Assembly (NCBI GenBank): GCA_017464525.1
Contig: JAFTZM010000028.1
Location: 1 to 64,000 of the forward strand
Direction of reading: 5' to 3'
Length of the DNA stretch: 64,000 nt
DNA from: Clostridia bacterium
GTDB taxonomy: Bacteria > Bacillota > Clostridia > Oscillospirales > QAKW01
Part shown: positions 16,799 through 25,299 of the stretch, in pieces
How positions within the stretch are numbered: position 1 is the stretch's first letter
Layout of the letters: the number at the start of each line of letters is the position of its first letter
Position numbers and translations under genes: made by a program
Notes under the pieces: generated by a model
The model's input: the letters and a program-made list of their open reading frames with translations, nothing else
What the model was told of the DNA's origin: nothing
The model's database searches: none

Positions 16799-17771
16799 AT
16801 GGTTTATAAGCATTGGAAAAAGCTTTGTTGCCTGCGGCGTCACGGACTTCGATACGGAAGTAGCGGCCGAATTTTTTGGGGCGGTAGCTGAATTCGGCGC
16901 AGGTGCAGTTGTATGCCTGCTGGGTATGACGCCCTTCGCTGAGAAGGGTGACGGTGGCGGCAGGGGAGGTCTTGACCCTGATCGTATCCCCGTCCAGAAC
17001 CAGGCTTAAGATCTCAGGGCCTTCGCTGGCGTAGCAATCTCCCCGCTCATAGGCGGCGATAAGGGCTTCATAGCTCAGCTCCGGGGCCTTGATTATCGTC
17101 CAGCTCCGGCCACATTCCTTTTGGCTATGGTTATCGTCACCCCCGGTGGGAACCAGCTTTTTCCCGGCACGGAGCAGATTCTGGTAGTGGAGGGCGGTGT
17201 TATCGTTCAGCCGGCGGCAGCCGCCGTTAATGACCTCGATGGAATGGAGATGTTCCAGGTCAATATAATCGCTGACCGTTTGCAGCGACCATTCCGGGTG
17301 GTTATAATTGATGAGAAAACCGCCGTTTTTTACCTCATTTAGGTACCAATTTAGCCAGTTTACGTTATAAAAATAGGTGTCGATGGTGCTGCTGAATTTT
17401 TGAGTCTCGGCCCATTTTGCAGAATTGCCGGGGAAGGAGGAGTTATAGCGGTAAAAGCGGGGGATGGTCAGGTTGCTCTGATCTTTGGCGATCATGTTGA
17501 AGTGGTAGACCGGCATGAACTCGGCGGTGTGGCCGCTTTGATCCTGCTTGATGGCCACCTCGTAGCCATGGAGGGCGATGAAATCTTTGTCGCAGAGGTC
17601 TTGGTGCCCCAGTAAAACTTCATGGTCGGTGAAGCATACGGCGCTGTAGCCAAGGCTTTTATAGTGTTCCTTCACTTCTTCGGGGGTCTGCTTGCCATCG
17701 GAAAGGTTGGTGTGGCAATGCATATTGACTTTATAAAAGTTCCCGTTTTCGGGAAGAAATTCCTGATACAT
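16797..17771 (-). CDS. PHP-domain phosphoesterase
   Basis: 324 residues. The N-terminus carries the PHP metal motif HCHTNLSDGKQTPEEV, followed by CFTDHEVLLG and later NYNHPEWSL and GGDDNHSQ, which supply further His/Asp metal ligands. This family includes histidinol phosphatases, trehalose-phosphate phosphatase-like and nucleotide phosphoesterases. The C-terminal 70 residues form a beta-rich tail ending in FRIEVRDAAGNKAFSNAYKP, seen in sugar-related PHP proteins. The start is placed at ATG 17771 behind AAAAGGAGTG; the upstream ATG at 17801 precedes that site. Monocistronic. The substrate is unknown. Confidence 0.82.
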   Translation of the reverse strand: MYQEFLPENGNFYKVNMHCHTNLSDGKQTPEEVKEHYKSLGYSAVCFTDHEVLLGHQDLCDKDFIALHGYEVAIKQDQSGHTAEFMPVYHFNMIAKDQSNLTIPRFYRYNSSFPGNSAKWAETQKFSSTIDTYFYNVNWLNWYLNEVKNGGFLINYNHPEWSLQTVSDYIDLEHLHSIEVINGGCRRLNDNTALHYQNLLRAGKKLVPTGGDDNHSQKECGRSWTIIKAPELSYEALIAAYERGDCYASEGPEILSLVLDGDTIRVKTSPAATVTLLSEGRHTQQAYNCTCAEFSYRPKKFGRYFRIEVRDAAGNKAFSNAYKP

Positions 17772-17791
17772 TTTGATCACTCCTTTTAAAT

Positions 17792-17820
17792 ATTTTATCA
17801 TAGGTTGAAGGAACTTGTAA
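17792..17820 (-). promoter_or_regulatory. Promoter of the PHP gene
   Basis: Minus strand: TTACAA (17820-17815), 17-nt spacer, TAAAAT (17797-17792). Confidence 0.6.
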
Positions 17821-17843
17821 AGACTTAAGGATTTTTATTTTCC

Positions 17844-17872
17844 TTGACAGCCTTTGTCGTTTTTTATATAAT
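17844..17872 (+). promoter_or_regulatory. Perfect-consensus promoter of the enoate reductase gene
   Basis: TTGACA at 17844-17849, exactly 17 nt, TATAAT at 17867-17872. All twelve hexamer positions match the sigma-A consensus, so the gene is probably strongly transcribed unless repressed. Confidence 0.88.
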
Positions 17873-17899
17873 GAATAAAGTGAAAGGAAGGTAGATTCT

Positions 17900-19960
17900 A
17901 TGGATCCGAAATATGAAGCGTTATTTACGCCGTGGAAGATCGGCAATGTGGAGATCAAGAACCGCATCGTGATGTGCCCCATGGGCGGCACCTCCCTCTT
18001 TGGCTGGTTTGAACTGACCGGCTGCCACTTCGATAAAGAGGCAGCAAAGCTTTTTATTGAAAGAGCAAACAACAATGTAGGTCTTATTATCCCCGGAATT
18101 GCGCCTTTGCGTGATACCTTCTGGGGGAAATGGCTTTGGCAGAATCCGAAGATGTTTGAGGAGCTGAAGGTCTTTATGGATGAGATCCACAAGACCGGCG
18201 CAAAGCTCTTTATTCAGCTGACCGCCGGTATGGGTCGTTCCTGGGCCATCACCGAGCTGGTGGCACCGCTTCATAAGAATAAATTGACCCGTGCGATCAT
18301 CAAGCCGATCATCGATACTTCCCATGAGTTGGCATCCCCCTCTCCGCAACCCTCCCGTTGGGCGCATGATATCGAGTGCCCTGAAATGACGGTGGAGCAG
18401 ATCCACGAGATCATTGAGGCATTTGCCAAAACTGCCAAGCTCTGCAAGGAGGCCGGCGTGGATGGCGTGGAGGTCCATGCGGTGCATGAGGGTTATCTGC
18501 TGGATCAGTTTGCCATTGAATTCTTCAATAAACGTACCGATGATTACGGCGGTTCCTTTGAAAACCGTTACCGTTTTGCCGCAGAGGTGGTAAAGGCCAT
18601 CAAAGAGGCTTGCGGCGAGGATTATCCCGTATCGCTTCGTTATTCTGTGGAATCTAAAATGAAAGGCTTTTGCGAGGGTGCGATGCCCGGCGAGGAATAT
18701 ACCGAGGTTGGCCGTGGGATGGAGGAATCCGAAAAGGCGGCCAAATATCTGCAGGATGCCGGCTACGATATGCTCAATGCCGATAACGGCACCTACGATT
18801 CCTGGTACTGGGCGCATCCCCCTATGTATATGCCCTTGAACTGCAACCTTGAGGATGTAGCGCATATCAAGAAATTTGTGGATATTCCGGTGGTCTGTGC
18901 CGGAAGAATGGAGCCGGAGACCGGCGCCGAGGCGATTGCTGAGGGCAAGATCGATGCGATGGGCGTTGCCCGCCAGTTCCTGGTGGATCCCGAATGGATC
19001 ACCAAGCTGATCGAGGATCGGCTGGAAGAGATCAAGCCCTGCATCTGCTGCCATAACGCTTGCTTTAATTTTTCCTCTTCCAAGGGTCATGCTAATACCC
19101 AGGATCTGACCGATACCATGGGTCTTTCCCGTTGCGCCCTTAATCCCCAGACGATGCAGTCCAAAAAATATCACATTGAGCCGGCTAAAAAGCAGAAAAA
19201 GATCGCCGTCATCGGCGGCGGTATCGGCGGTATGGAAGCTGCTATCGTTTGCGCCAAGCGGGGTCATAGCGTAGAACTTTACGAAAAGACCGATAAGCTG
19301 GGCGGCGTATTTATTGCCGCGGCGGCTCCTTCCTTTAAAGAGAAGGACCGTGCGCTGATCGCTTGGTATAACCGGGAGATCAAAAACTATCCCATCAAGA
19401 TCCATCTTAATACCGAGGTGCAGGATATTGCTTCCCTTGGAGCCGATGAGGTGATCGTTGCCACCGGCGCTGTGGCAAACAAGATCCCCGTGAAGGGCGC
19501 AGAAAAGACCGTGGAGGCGGTGGACTATCTGCTGGGCAACAAGACGGTGGGCGAGAAGGTCGTTGTTGTGGGCGGCGGTCTGACCGGCTGCGAGATCGCA
19601 TACGATCTGTATCTGCAGGGCAAAAAGCCTGTGATCGTGGAGATGCAGGATGATCTGATCACCACCAAGGGCATCTGCCTGGCCAACACCAGCTATCTGC
19701 GGGATTTCTTCAAGACCAATCAGGTGCCGGTCCATCTGGAGACCCGCACTACCGAGATCCGGGATAACGGCGTGACGGTCTGTGATAAAGATGGCAAGCC
19801 CTTTGATATCGAGGCAGACAGTGTTATCCTTTCTGTGGGGTATCATCCCGCACCGGTCGCCAAGAAGGGCGGTCATATCCATGTGGTAGGCGATGCCGCG
19901 AAGGTGGGCAACCTGCGCACGGTCATCTGGCAGGCTTGGGATGTGGCAATGAAGCTTTAA
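17900..19960 (+). CDS. Old-yellow-enzyme type FMN/FeS/FAD oxidoreductase (2-enoate reductase-like)
   Basis: 686 residues, built like 2-enoate reductase, BaiCD/BaiH and 2,4-dienoyl-CoA reductase. Residues 1 to about 370 are the FMN TIM barrel (NRIVMCPMGGTSLFGW, GVDGVEVHAVHEGYLLDQF). An FeS cluster site has C381/C384, C388 and C412; the last gap is longer than the usual 11-12. A FAD/NAD module follows (KIAVIGGGIGGMEAA near 434 and VVVVGGGLTGCEIAYD near 555). It would reduce an activated C=C bond of an enoate, cinnamate-like or steroid substrate using NAD(P)H. Single gene with a perfect promoter; no Bai operon neighbours are present. Confidence 0.88.
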   Translation: MDPKYEALFTPWKIGNVEIKNRIVMCPMGGTSLFGWFELTGCHFDKEAAKLFIERANNNVGLIIPGIAPLRDTFWGKWLWQNPKMFEELKVFMDEIHKTGAKLFIQLTAGMGRSWAITELVAPLHKNKLTRAIIKPIIDTSHELASPSPQPSRWAHDIECPEMTVEQIHEIIEAFAKTAKLCKEAGVDGVEVHAVHEGYLLDQFAIEFFNKRTDDYGGSFENRYRFAAEVVKAIKEACGEDYPVSLRYSVESKMKGFCEGAMPGEEYTEVGRGMEESEKAAKYLQDAGYDMLNADNGTYDSWYWAHPPMYMPLNCNLEDVAHIKKFVDIPVVCAGRMEPETGAEAIAEGKIDAMGVARQFLVDPEWITKLIEDRLEEIKPCICCHNACFNFSSSKGHANTQDLTDTMGLSRCALNPQTMQSKKYHIEPAKKQKKIAVIGGGIGGMEAAIVCAKRGHSVELYEKTDKLGGVFIAAAAPSFKEKDRALIAWYNREIKNYPIKIHLNTEVQDIASLGADEVIVATGAVANKIPVKGAEKTVEAVDYLLGNKTVGEKVVVVGGGLTGCEIAYDLYLQGKKPVIVEMQDDLITTKGICLANTSYLRDFFKTNQVPVHLETRTTEIRDNGVTVCDKDGKPFDIEADSVILSVGYHPAPVAKKGGHIHVVGDAAKVGNLRTVIWQAWDVAMKL

Positions 19961-20002
19961 GTTATATAGCAGAGGAGTGCTCTCATTTGAGAGCACTCTT
20001 CG

Positions 20003-20039
20003 GCGTGTCAAAAAACTCTATTTTTATTTTTTGACACGC
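20003..20039. repeat. 13-bp inverted repeat
   Basis: Perfect arms at 20003-20015 and 20027-20039 (GCGTGTCAAAAAA and complement) with an 11-nt loop, in the intergenic element. Confidence 0.7.
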
Positions 20040-20141
20040 TGGGAGATTGCCAAAAATGTTTCTGAATTCGTCAACCCGATCTCGTCGGCGTACATAGGTA
20101 CGGTAGAGAGCGGGTTGGCGGATAGCAGAAAAAAGTTCAAT

Positions 20142-20167
20142 AAAAATGCGGCTTTGGCCGCATTTTT
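20142..20167. terminator. Intrinsic terminator
   Basis: Stem AAAAATGCGGC (20142-20152) with GCCGCATTTTT (20157-20167) and a TTTG loop; T-rich on both strands. Confidence 0.8.
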
Positions 20168-20289
20168 CCTTATAACAAACCCTCCGCTGCTAATGCGGTC
20201 CCCCGTCCCTTACACAGGGGCGGCAGGGTCTATATTATGCATATGTTTTTTCTTTTTTCTGCGGTCGGGGACTTTTTTGACTGTCTCAG

Positions 20290-20319
20290 GAGTGCTCTCA
20301 TTTGAGAGCACTCTTTTTT
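20290..20319 (+). terminator. Hairpin with T tract (second direct-repeat copy)
   Basis: 11-bp stem 20290-20300 / 20303-20313 and TTTTTT. It probably blocks read-through into the fatty-acid operon. Confidence 0.7.
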
Positions 20320-20373
20320 GTTTTGGAACGCTTCTGGAACTCTGCGGGCGGTGCGGCGGAACAGAGGGTTTTG

Positions 20374-20379
20374 TATAAT
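20374..20379 (+). promoter_or_regulatory. Putative -10 element of the fatty-acid operon
   Basis: A perfect TATAAT at 20374-20379, 55 nt before acpP. No good -35 is seen at 16-18 nt, so an activator or another promoter may be involved. No FapR or FabT box was recognised. Confidence 0.4.
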
Positions 20380-20434
20380 AACGTCAACGGGCGGCCGAGT
20401 GTTGCCTAAAATAATAATTTGGAGGCATATCATT

Positions 20435-20656
20435 ATGTACTTTGACGCTATTGCAAAAATCGTTTCGGAACGCACCGGGTGCGACATCGCAGATGTGAAG
20501 CCCGAAAGCAAATTCGCTGAGCTGGGCATCGACTCTCTGGATACGGTAGAGCTGCTGATGAACCTGGAGGATGAGATCGGCATCGAGATCGAGCTGGATC
20601 AGAAGGTGGAGACCATCGACGATCTGGATAAATTCATCCAGAGCAAACAGGGTTAA
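20435..20656 (+). CDS. acpP: Acyl carrier protein
   Basis: 73-residue carrier that holds growing fatty acyl chains on a phosphopantetheine arm. The attachment serine is S34 in GIDSLDTVEL, and the protein is strongly acidic as usual. Start at ATG 20435 behind GGAGG (20421-20425). It is the first gene of the fab/acc operon and lies 5 nt upstream of fabK. Many Clostridia have fabT and fabH before acpP; neither is found here. Confidence 0.95.
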   Translation: MYFDAIAKIVSERTGCDIADVKPESKFAELGIDSLDTVELLMNLEDEIGIEIELDQKVETIDDLDKFIQSKQG

Positions 20657-20661
20657 ACGCC

Positions 20662-21606
20662 ATGATCAAGTCAGAGATTTGCGAAATGCTGGGAATTCAG
20701 TACCCGGTATTTCAGGGTGGTATGGCTTGGATCGCTGACGGTAAACTGGCCGCTGCTGTTTCGGATGGCGGCGGCCTTGGCATTATTGCGGCGGGCAACG
20801 CGCCCGGCGAATATGTACGGGAGCAGATCCAAATCGCCAGAGCACGCACCTCGAAGCCCATCGGGGTCAATATTATGCTGATGAGCCCCTATGCGGATGA
20901 GATCGCAAAGATCGTTGCGGAAGAAGGGGTAGAGGTCGTGACCACGGGGGCAGGAAACCCCTCTAAATATATGAAAGAATGGAAAGAGGCCGGAATCCGG
21001 GTGATCCCGGTGGTGGCCTCGGTGGCCATGGCAAAGCTGATGACCCGCCTCGGTGCCTCTGCGCTGATCGCCGAGGGCGGCGAGAGCGGCGGGCACGTGG
21101 GGGAGCTAACCACTATGGTGCTGGTTCCTCAGATCTGCGATGTCACCACGCTGCCGGTGATGGCTGCAGGCGGTATTGCGGATGGCAGAGGGATGGCGGC
21201 GGCTATGATGCTGGGGGCTCAAGGTGTTCAGATGGGCACCCGTTTTTTGAGTGCAGAGGAATGTACGCTTCATGCTGCTTATAAGGAAAAGATCCTGAAG
21301 GCCACCGATCTTTGCACCATGGTGACCGGCAAGCGGCTGGGCCATCCGGTACGAAGCCTGCGCACCCCCTTTGCAAGAAATTATTCCAAAGCAGAATACG
21401 GCGGAATGCCGGATGATGAGTTGGAGGCGCTGGCTACCGGTGCTCTGCGGCTTGCGGTGCAGGAGGGAGATGCGGAAAAGGGCTGTTTCCTGGCGGGGCA
21501 ATGCGCCGCCATGGTGAAAAAAGAGCAGCCGGCCGCTGAAATTATCAAGGAAGTAACGGAGGAGGCTGAGGCCATCCTTCTGAGGGCAGATCAATGGGTA
21601 AAATAG
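20662..21606 (+). CDS. fabK: Enoyl-ACP reductase II (FabK)
   Basis: FMN-dependent enoyl-ACP reductase performing the last step of each elongation round, 314 residues. TIM-barrel flavoprotein of the nitronate monooxygenase/FabK type: QYPVFQGGMAWIADGKLA at the start, GVNIMLMSPY, VVTTGAGNP, AEGGESGGHVGEL (flavin phosphate region) and AAGGIADGRGMAAAMMLGA. This triclosan-insensitive form replaces FabI in many Firmicutes. It overlaps fabD by 13 nt. Confidence 0.93.
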   Translation: MIKSEICEMLGIQYPVFQGGMAWIADGKLAAAVSDGGGLGIIAAGNAPGEYVREQIQIARARTSKPIGVNIMLMSPYADEIAKIVAEEGVEVVTTGAGNPSKYMKEWKEAGIRVIPVVASVAMAKLMTRLGASALIAEGGESGGHVGELTTMVLVPQICDVTTLPVMAAGGIADGRGMAAAMMLGAQGVQMGTRFLSAEECTLHAAYKEKILKATDLCTMVTGKRLGHPVRSLRTPFARNYSKAEYGGMPDDELEALATGALRLAVQEGDAEKGCFLAGQCAAMVKKEQPAAEIIKEVTEEAEAILLRADQWVK

Positions 21607-22481
21607 CATTTGTATTTTCCGGGCAGGGGGATCAATACCCCGGCATGGGAAAGGAACTTTTTGAAAAATATCCGGCTGCTGCAGCGGTTTTTGAATTGTG
21701 CGACCGTATTCGCCCCGGCACCTCTCTGCAATGCTTTGAGGGCACCGAGGAGGAACTGAAGGAGACCCAAAACACCCAGCCCTGCCTCTTTGCCATGGAG
21801 CTGGCGGCGGCATCGGTATTGCTGGAAAAGGGTATCAGGCCGGATGCTTTGGCCGGGTTCTCTCTGGGGGAGGTCGTCGCTGCAACGGTCAGCGGGCTTT
21901 TTGATACCGAGACCGGCTTTCGCCTGGTGTGCAGGCGAGGGGAGCTGATGCAGCGGGAGGCAGAAAAATTCGATACCTCCATGGCGGCCATCGTGAAGCT
22001 GGCTCCGGAGCAGGTGGAGGAGCTTTGCTCCCATTACGGGGAGGTCTATCCGGTGAATTTCAACTGCCCCGGCCAGATCACCGTTTCCGGCCTCTCCTCC
22101 CAGATGCCGGACTTTTTTGCGGAGGTCAAGGCTGCCGGCGGCAGAGCCATTCCTCTTAAAGTTAAGGGGGCGTTCCATTCTCCCTTTATGGAGCAGGCGG
22201 CAGAAGCCTTTGCGGAGGAGCTTGCCAAGGCAGAACTCAAGGAAAGAGAAACGGTGCTTTACTCCAATATGACAGCAATGCCCTATACAGAGGATGCTGC
22301 GGGGCTGCTTTCTCGGCAGATCTGCAGCCCGGTGCAATGGGAGAAGTTGATCCGGAATATGATGGCCGAGGGCGTCGATACCTTTATTGAGATCGGCCCG
22401 GGCAGGACCCTGACCAATATGATCAAAAAGATCGATCCGGGGGTAACGGCAAAAACCTTTGCAGAAACGGAGGCAGAATAA
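21594..22481 (+). CDS. fabD: Malonyl-CoA:ACP transacylase
   Basis: Transfers malonyl from CoA to ACP, 295 residues. FVFSGQGDQYPGMGKELF is the N-terminal GQG motif, the nucleophile is S90 in GFSLGE, and the catalytic histidine is in GAFHSPFM near residue 195. The start lies inside the end of fabK, and the stop is immediately followed by the fabG start codon, so the three are tightly coupled. Confidence 0.95.
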   Translation: MGKIAFVFSGQGDQYPGMGKELFEKYPAAAAVFELCDRIRPGTSLQCFEGTEEELKETQNTQPCLFAMELAAASVLLEKGIRPDALAGFSLGEVVAATVSGLFDTETGFRLVCRRGELMQREAEKFDTSMAAIVKLAPEQVEELCSHYGEVYPVNFNCPGQITVSGLSSQMPDFFAEVKAAGGRAIPLKVKGAFHSPFMEQAAEAFAEELAKAELKERETVLYSNMTAMPYTEDAAGLLSRQICSPVQWEKLIRNMMAEGVDTFIEIGPGRTLTNMIKKIDPGVTAKTFAETEAE

Positions 22482-23210
22482 ATGTTAAAAGGAAAGGTTG
22501 CGGTGGTCACCGGAGGCTCACGGGGCCTTGGTGAGGCCATCGCTTATAAATTGGCATCCATGGGGGCCGAGATCGCTATTGTGGACATCGGCGACCCCGC
22601 TAAAGCACAGCCGGTCTGTGATAAATGTAAGGAACACAATCAGGGAAAAGCAAAAGCATATCAATGCGATGTTTCTGATTTTCAGGCTGTGAAGGAAACG
22701 GTGGCGCAGATCAAGGCAGATTTCGGCACCGTACATATCTTAGTCAATAACGCGGGCATTACCCGGGACGGTCTGGCGGCCATGATGAAGGAAGAGGATT
22801 TCGATCAGGTACTGGCTGTCAATCTGAAGGGCGCCTTTAATATGATCCGCCATTGCGCCGGTCTGCTGATCCGCAACCGGGAGGGGTGTATCATCAATAT
22901 TGCCTCGGTGGCGGGGCTGATGGGAAATGCGGGCCAATGCAACTATGCGGCCTCCAAGGCGGGGCTGATCGGCCTGACCAAAACCATTGCCAAGGAGCTG
23001 GCACCTAAAGGGGTGCGTTGCAACGCCATTGCTCCCGGGTTTATCGCCACCGATATGACCGGCGATCAGACGGAGAATCCTCTGTTGAAGATGATCCCTC
23101 TGGGCAAAATGGGGGAGGCTGCCGATGTGGCAGAGGCCGCAGGCTATCTTGCGGTTGCAAAATATGTGACCGGCGATGTGCTCCGTGTGGACGGCGGAAT
23201 CGCCATGTAA
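22482..23210 (+). CDS. fabG: 3-oxoacyl-ACP reductase
   Basis: NADPH-dependent short-chain dehydrogenase reducing 3-ketoacyl-ACP, 242 residues. TGGSRGLGEAIA is the cofactor-binding glycine motif, NNAG is at residue 88-91, and the active-site YxxxK is in CNYAASKAGLIG with the serine in INIASVAG. It begins directly after the fabD stop. A GGAGAAAGAAG ribosome binding site for fabF follows its stop. Confidence 0.95.
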   Translation: MLKGKVAVVTGGSRGLGEAIAYKLASMGAEIAIVDIGDPAKAQPVCDKCKEHNQGKAKAYQCDVSDFQAVKETVAQIKADFGTVHILVNNAGITRDGLAAMMKEEDFDQVLAVNLKGAFNMIRHCAGLLIRNREGCIINIASVAGLMGNAGQCNYAASKAGLIGLTKTIAKELAPKGVRCNAIAPGFIATDMTGDQTENPLLKMIPLGKMGEAADVAEAAGYLAVAKYVTGDVLRVDGGIAM

Positions 23211-23221
23211 GGAGAAAGAAG

Positions 23222-24457
23222 ATGAGCAATAAGAGAGTTGTTGTGACCGGGCTGGGTGCCATCACCCCGCTGGGAAACAATGTGAAGGATACCTGGGAGA
23301 GCCTGAAAAACGGCCATAACGGCATTGGGCCCATTACCCTTTTTGATACCGAAAAATTTAAGGCAAAGCTGGGTGCAGAGGTGAAGGGCTTTGAACCCAA
23401 GGAATATCTGGAGGTTAACGAGATCCTCCGCACCGACCGCTACGCGCAGTTTGCGGTGGCTGCCGCTCAGCAGGCGGTGGAGGAAAGCGGCGTAAAGGGG
23501 ACAGTCGAGCCGGAGCGTTTTGCGGTGCTTTTCGGCACCGGCATCGGCGGGATCGGTACCTTTGAAAATGAGCACACCAAGCTGATGGAGAAGGGGCCCC
23601 GCCGGGTCTCTCCCTTATTTGTTCCCATGATGATCGCCAATATGGCGGCGGGGATGATCGCCATCCGCCACGATTGCCGGGGCTCTGCCATGCCGGCGGT
23701 TACGGCTTGTGCTTCCGGCTCCAATGCCATCGGCGAGGCCATGCGGATGATCCGTCACGGCTATGCGGATGCGGTGATCACCGGCGGTGCAGAGGCGGCT
23801 ATCAATGCCTCGGCCATTGCGGGATTTGTGAATATGCAGGCCCTTTCTGTTTCGGAGGATCCCGAGGCGGCCTCTTTGCCCTTTGATCGGCGCAGAGGCG
23901 GTTTTGTGATCGGCGAGGGGGCTGTTGCTCTGGTGCTGGAGGAATATGAGCACGCCAAGGCCCGGGGCGCAAAGATCTATGGTGAGGTCTGCGGCTATGG
24001 CTCCACCTGCGATGCCTATCATATTACAGCACCCCATCCCGAGGCCCGGGGCGGTGCGCAGGCCATGACCGACGCCATGCGGGAGGCCGGATATACAGAG
24101 GAGGATACGGTTTATATCAATGCCCACGGAACCGGTACTCCCATGAACGATGCCATCGAGACAGTGGCCATCAAAAAAGCGCTGGGGGAGGAAAGTGCCC
24201 GCAAGGCTTATGTGAGCTCCACCAAATCCATGACCGGCCATATGCTGGGCGCTGCCGGGGCTATTGAAGCCATGGCTTGTTTGTTTGCGTTAAACGAGGG
24301 GGTCATTCCTCCTACCATCAACTTAAAAGAGCAGGATGAGGCCTGCGATCTGAATTGCGTGCCCAACCAGGCAGTTCAGGCAGAGATCACTCTTGCTCTC
24401 TCCAATTCCCTTGGTTTTGGCGGGCATAATGCCTGCCTGGCCTTTAGAAAGGTGTAA
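23222..24457 (+). CDS. fabF: 3-oxoacyl-ACP synthase II
   Basis: Condensing enzyme that extends acyl-ACP with malonyl-ACP, 411 residues. The Cys-His-His triad is visible: C163 in TACASGSNAIGEA, the histidine in NAHGTGTPMND and the histidine in STKSMTGHMLGAAGAIEA. The start is ATG 23222 (KRVVVTGLGAITPLGNN); an upstream in-frame extension overlaps fabG and has no ribosome binding site. In the absence of a local fabH, chain initiation must come from a distant gene or another route. Confidence 0.95.
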   Translation: MSNKRVVVTGLGAITPLGNNVKDTWESLKNGHNGIGPITLFDTEKFKAKLGAEVKGFEPKEYLEVNEILRTDRYAQFAVAAAQQAVEESGVKGTVEPERFAVLFGTGIGGIGTFENEHTKLMEKGPRRVSPLFVPMMIANMAAGMIAIRHDCRGSAMPAVTACASGSNAIGEAMRMIRHGYADAVITGGAEAAINASAIAGFVNMQALSVSEDPEAASLPFDRRRGGFVIGEGAVALVLEEYEHAKARGAKIYGEVCGYGSTCDAYHITAPHPEARGGAQAMTDAMREAGYTEEDTVYINAHGTGTPMNDAIETVAIKKALGEESARKAYVSSTKSMTGHMLGAAGAIEAMACLFALNEGVIPPTINLKEQDEACDLNCVPNQAVQAEITLALSNSLGFGGHNACLAFRKV

Positions 24458-24461
24458 CATT

Positions 24462-24869
24462 ATGAATGAATCTGATATTCGCAAATATGCGGGACTGATG
24501 CAGGAACTGGGGCTCACCGGTCTGGAGATCACCGAGGATAACAAGGTGGTGCGGCTGGAACGCACCGCTCCTGCGGCAGAAAAGCAGGCGGTAGCGATTC
24601 CTACGGCTCCTGCTCCTCAGGAGGCGGGGGATCATATCAGCGTGAAGTCTTCCATTGTAGGGGTATTTTATGCCGCTCCGGCAGAAAATGCCGATCCTTA
24701 TGTAAGGGTGGGCGACCGGGTGCAGAAGGGGCAGACCCTCTGCATTGTGGAGGCTATGAAGCTGATGAATGAGATCACCGCAGAAGAGGACGGGGTCATC
24801 ACAGAGATCTGTGTGACCAACGGCCAGGTGGTGGAATTCGGTACAGAATTATTCAGAATGAAGAGGTGA
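24462..24869 (+). CDS. accB: Biotin carboxyl carrier protein of acetyl-CoA carboxylase
   Basis: 135 residues: an N-terminal helical part, an Ala/Pro-rich hinge (residues about 38-55), and a C-terminal biotinyl domain with the biotinylated lysine K100 in VEAMKLMNEI. It carries carboxybiotin between AccC and AccDA to make malonyl-CoA. Start at ATG 24462, four nt after the fabF stop. Confidence 0.94.
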   Translation: MNESDIRKYAGLMQELGLTGLEITEDNKVVRLERTAPAAEKQAVAIPTAPAPQEAGDHISVKSSIVGVFYAAPAENADPYVRVGDRVQKGQTLCIVEAMKLMNEITAEEDGVITEICVTNGQVVEFGTELFRMKR

Positions 24870-24873
24870 ACCC

Positions 24874-25299
24874 ATGAACAGAGAAGAGATCATGAAGATC
24901 CTGCCCCACCGGGATAATATGCTGCTGCTGGATGATGCAGAAATGCAGGGCGGTGATGCGGTAGGGCATTATACGGTACGGGGGGATGAATTTTTCTTAC
25001 GGGGGCATTTCCCCGGCAATCCCATTGTGCCCGGGGTGATCCTCTGCGAGATCCTGGCTCAATCGGCCTGCGTGCTGATGCAGGATGCTATGAGCGAGGG
25101 CAAGCTGCCGGTCTATACGGGGCTGAATAATGTGAAGTTCCGTTCCCCGGTGAAGCCCGGCGATAAAATTGAGACCCGCTGCCGTATCAAGAAAGCAAAA
25201 CATCCGTTTTATTTTGCTGAGGGAACGGTCACGGTAGAGGATCGGCTTTGCGTTTCTGCAGAGTTTTCCTTTGCTATTAGCCAGAGCATTAAAACTTGA
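24874..25299 (+). CDS. fabZ: 3-hydroxyacyl-ACP dehydratase
   Basis: Hot-dog fold dehydratase, 141 residues. ILPHRDNMLLLDD starts the domain; the catalytic His and Glu are in GHFPGNPIVPGVILCEILAQ. It precedes a 267-nt non-coding stretch that separates it from accC, although the gene order is that of one operon. Confidence 0.94.
   Translation: MNREEIMKILPHRDNMLLLDDAEMQGGDAVGHYTVRGDEFFLRGHFPGNPIVPGVILCEILAQSACVLMQDAMSEGKLPVYTGLNNVKFRSPVKPGDKIETRCRIKKAKHPFYFAEGTVTVEDRLCVSAEFSFAISQSIKT

Larger units (their letters stand above)
19973..20315. repeat. 28-bp direct repeats flanking a 287-bp structured insert
   Basis: An identical 28-bp unit lies at 19973-20000 and 20288-20315; each is a hairpin with 11-bp arms (GAGTGCTCTCA) and a 2-nt loop. 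Only the second copy is followed by a T tract. The insert between begins with GTGTCAAAAAA and ends with TTTTTTGAC, an imperfect inverted pair. It also contains a 13-bp stem (20003-20015 with 20027-20039) and a terminator. The stretch 19961-20434 has no credible gene. It looks like a small non-coding repeat element inserted into a terminator. Confidence 0.6.

Noticed and set aside
17921-20011. Long open frame antisense to the enoate reductase
   Set aside because: Mirror of a highly conserved flavoprotein; low-complexity His/Leu-rich product, no ribosome binding site.
20040-20140. Possible tRNA or small RNA in the acpP upstream region
   Set aside because: No cloverleaf or conserved RNA features could be formed; only hairpins and a terminator.
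19977-20378. Open frame across the intergenic repeat element
   Set aside because: It is made of hairpin repeats (VLSFESTL occurs twice from the direct repeat) and ends past the acpP promoter region; not a protein.
23018-23221. Upstream extension of fabF
   Set aside because: Runs through the fabG coding end without a ribosome binding site; ATG 23222 gives the standard FabF N-terminus.
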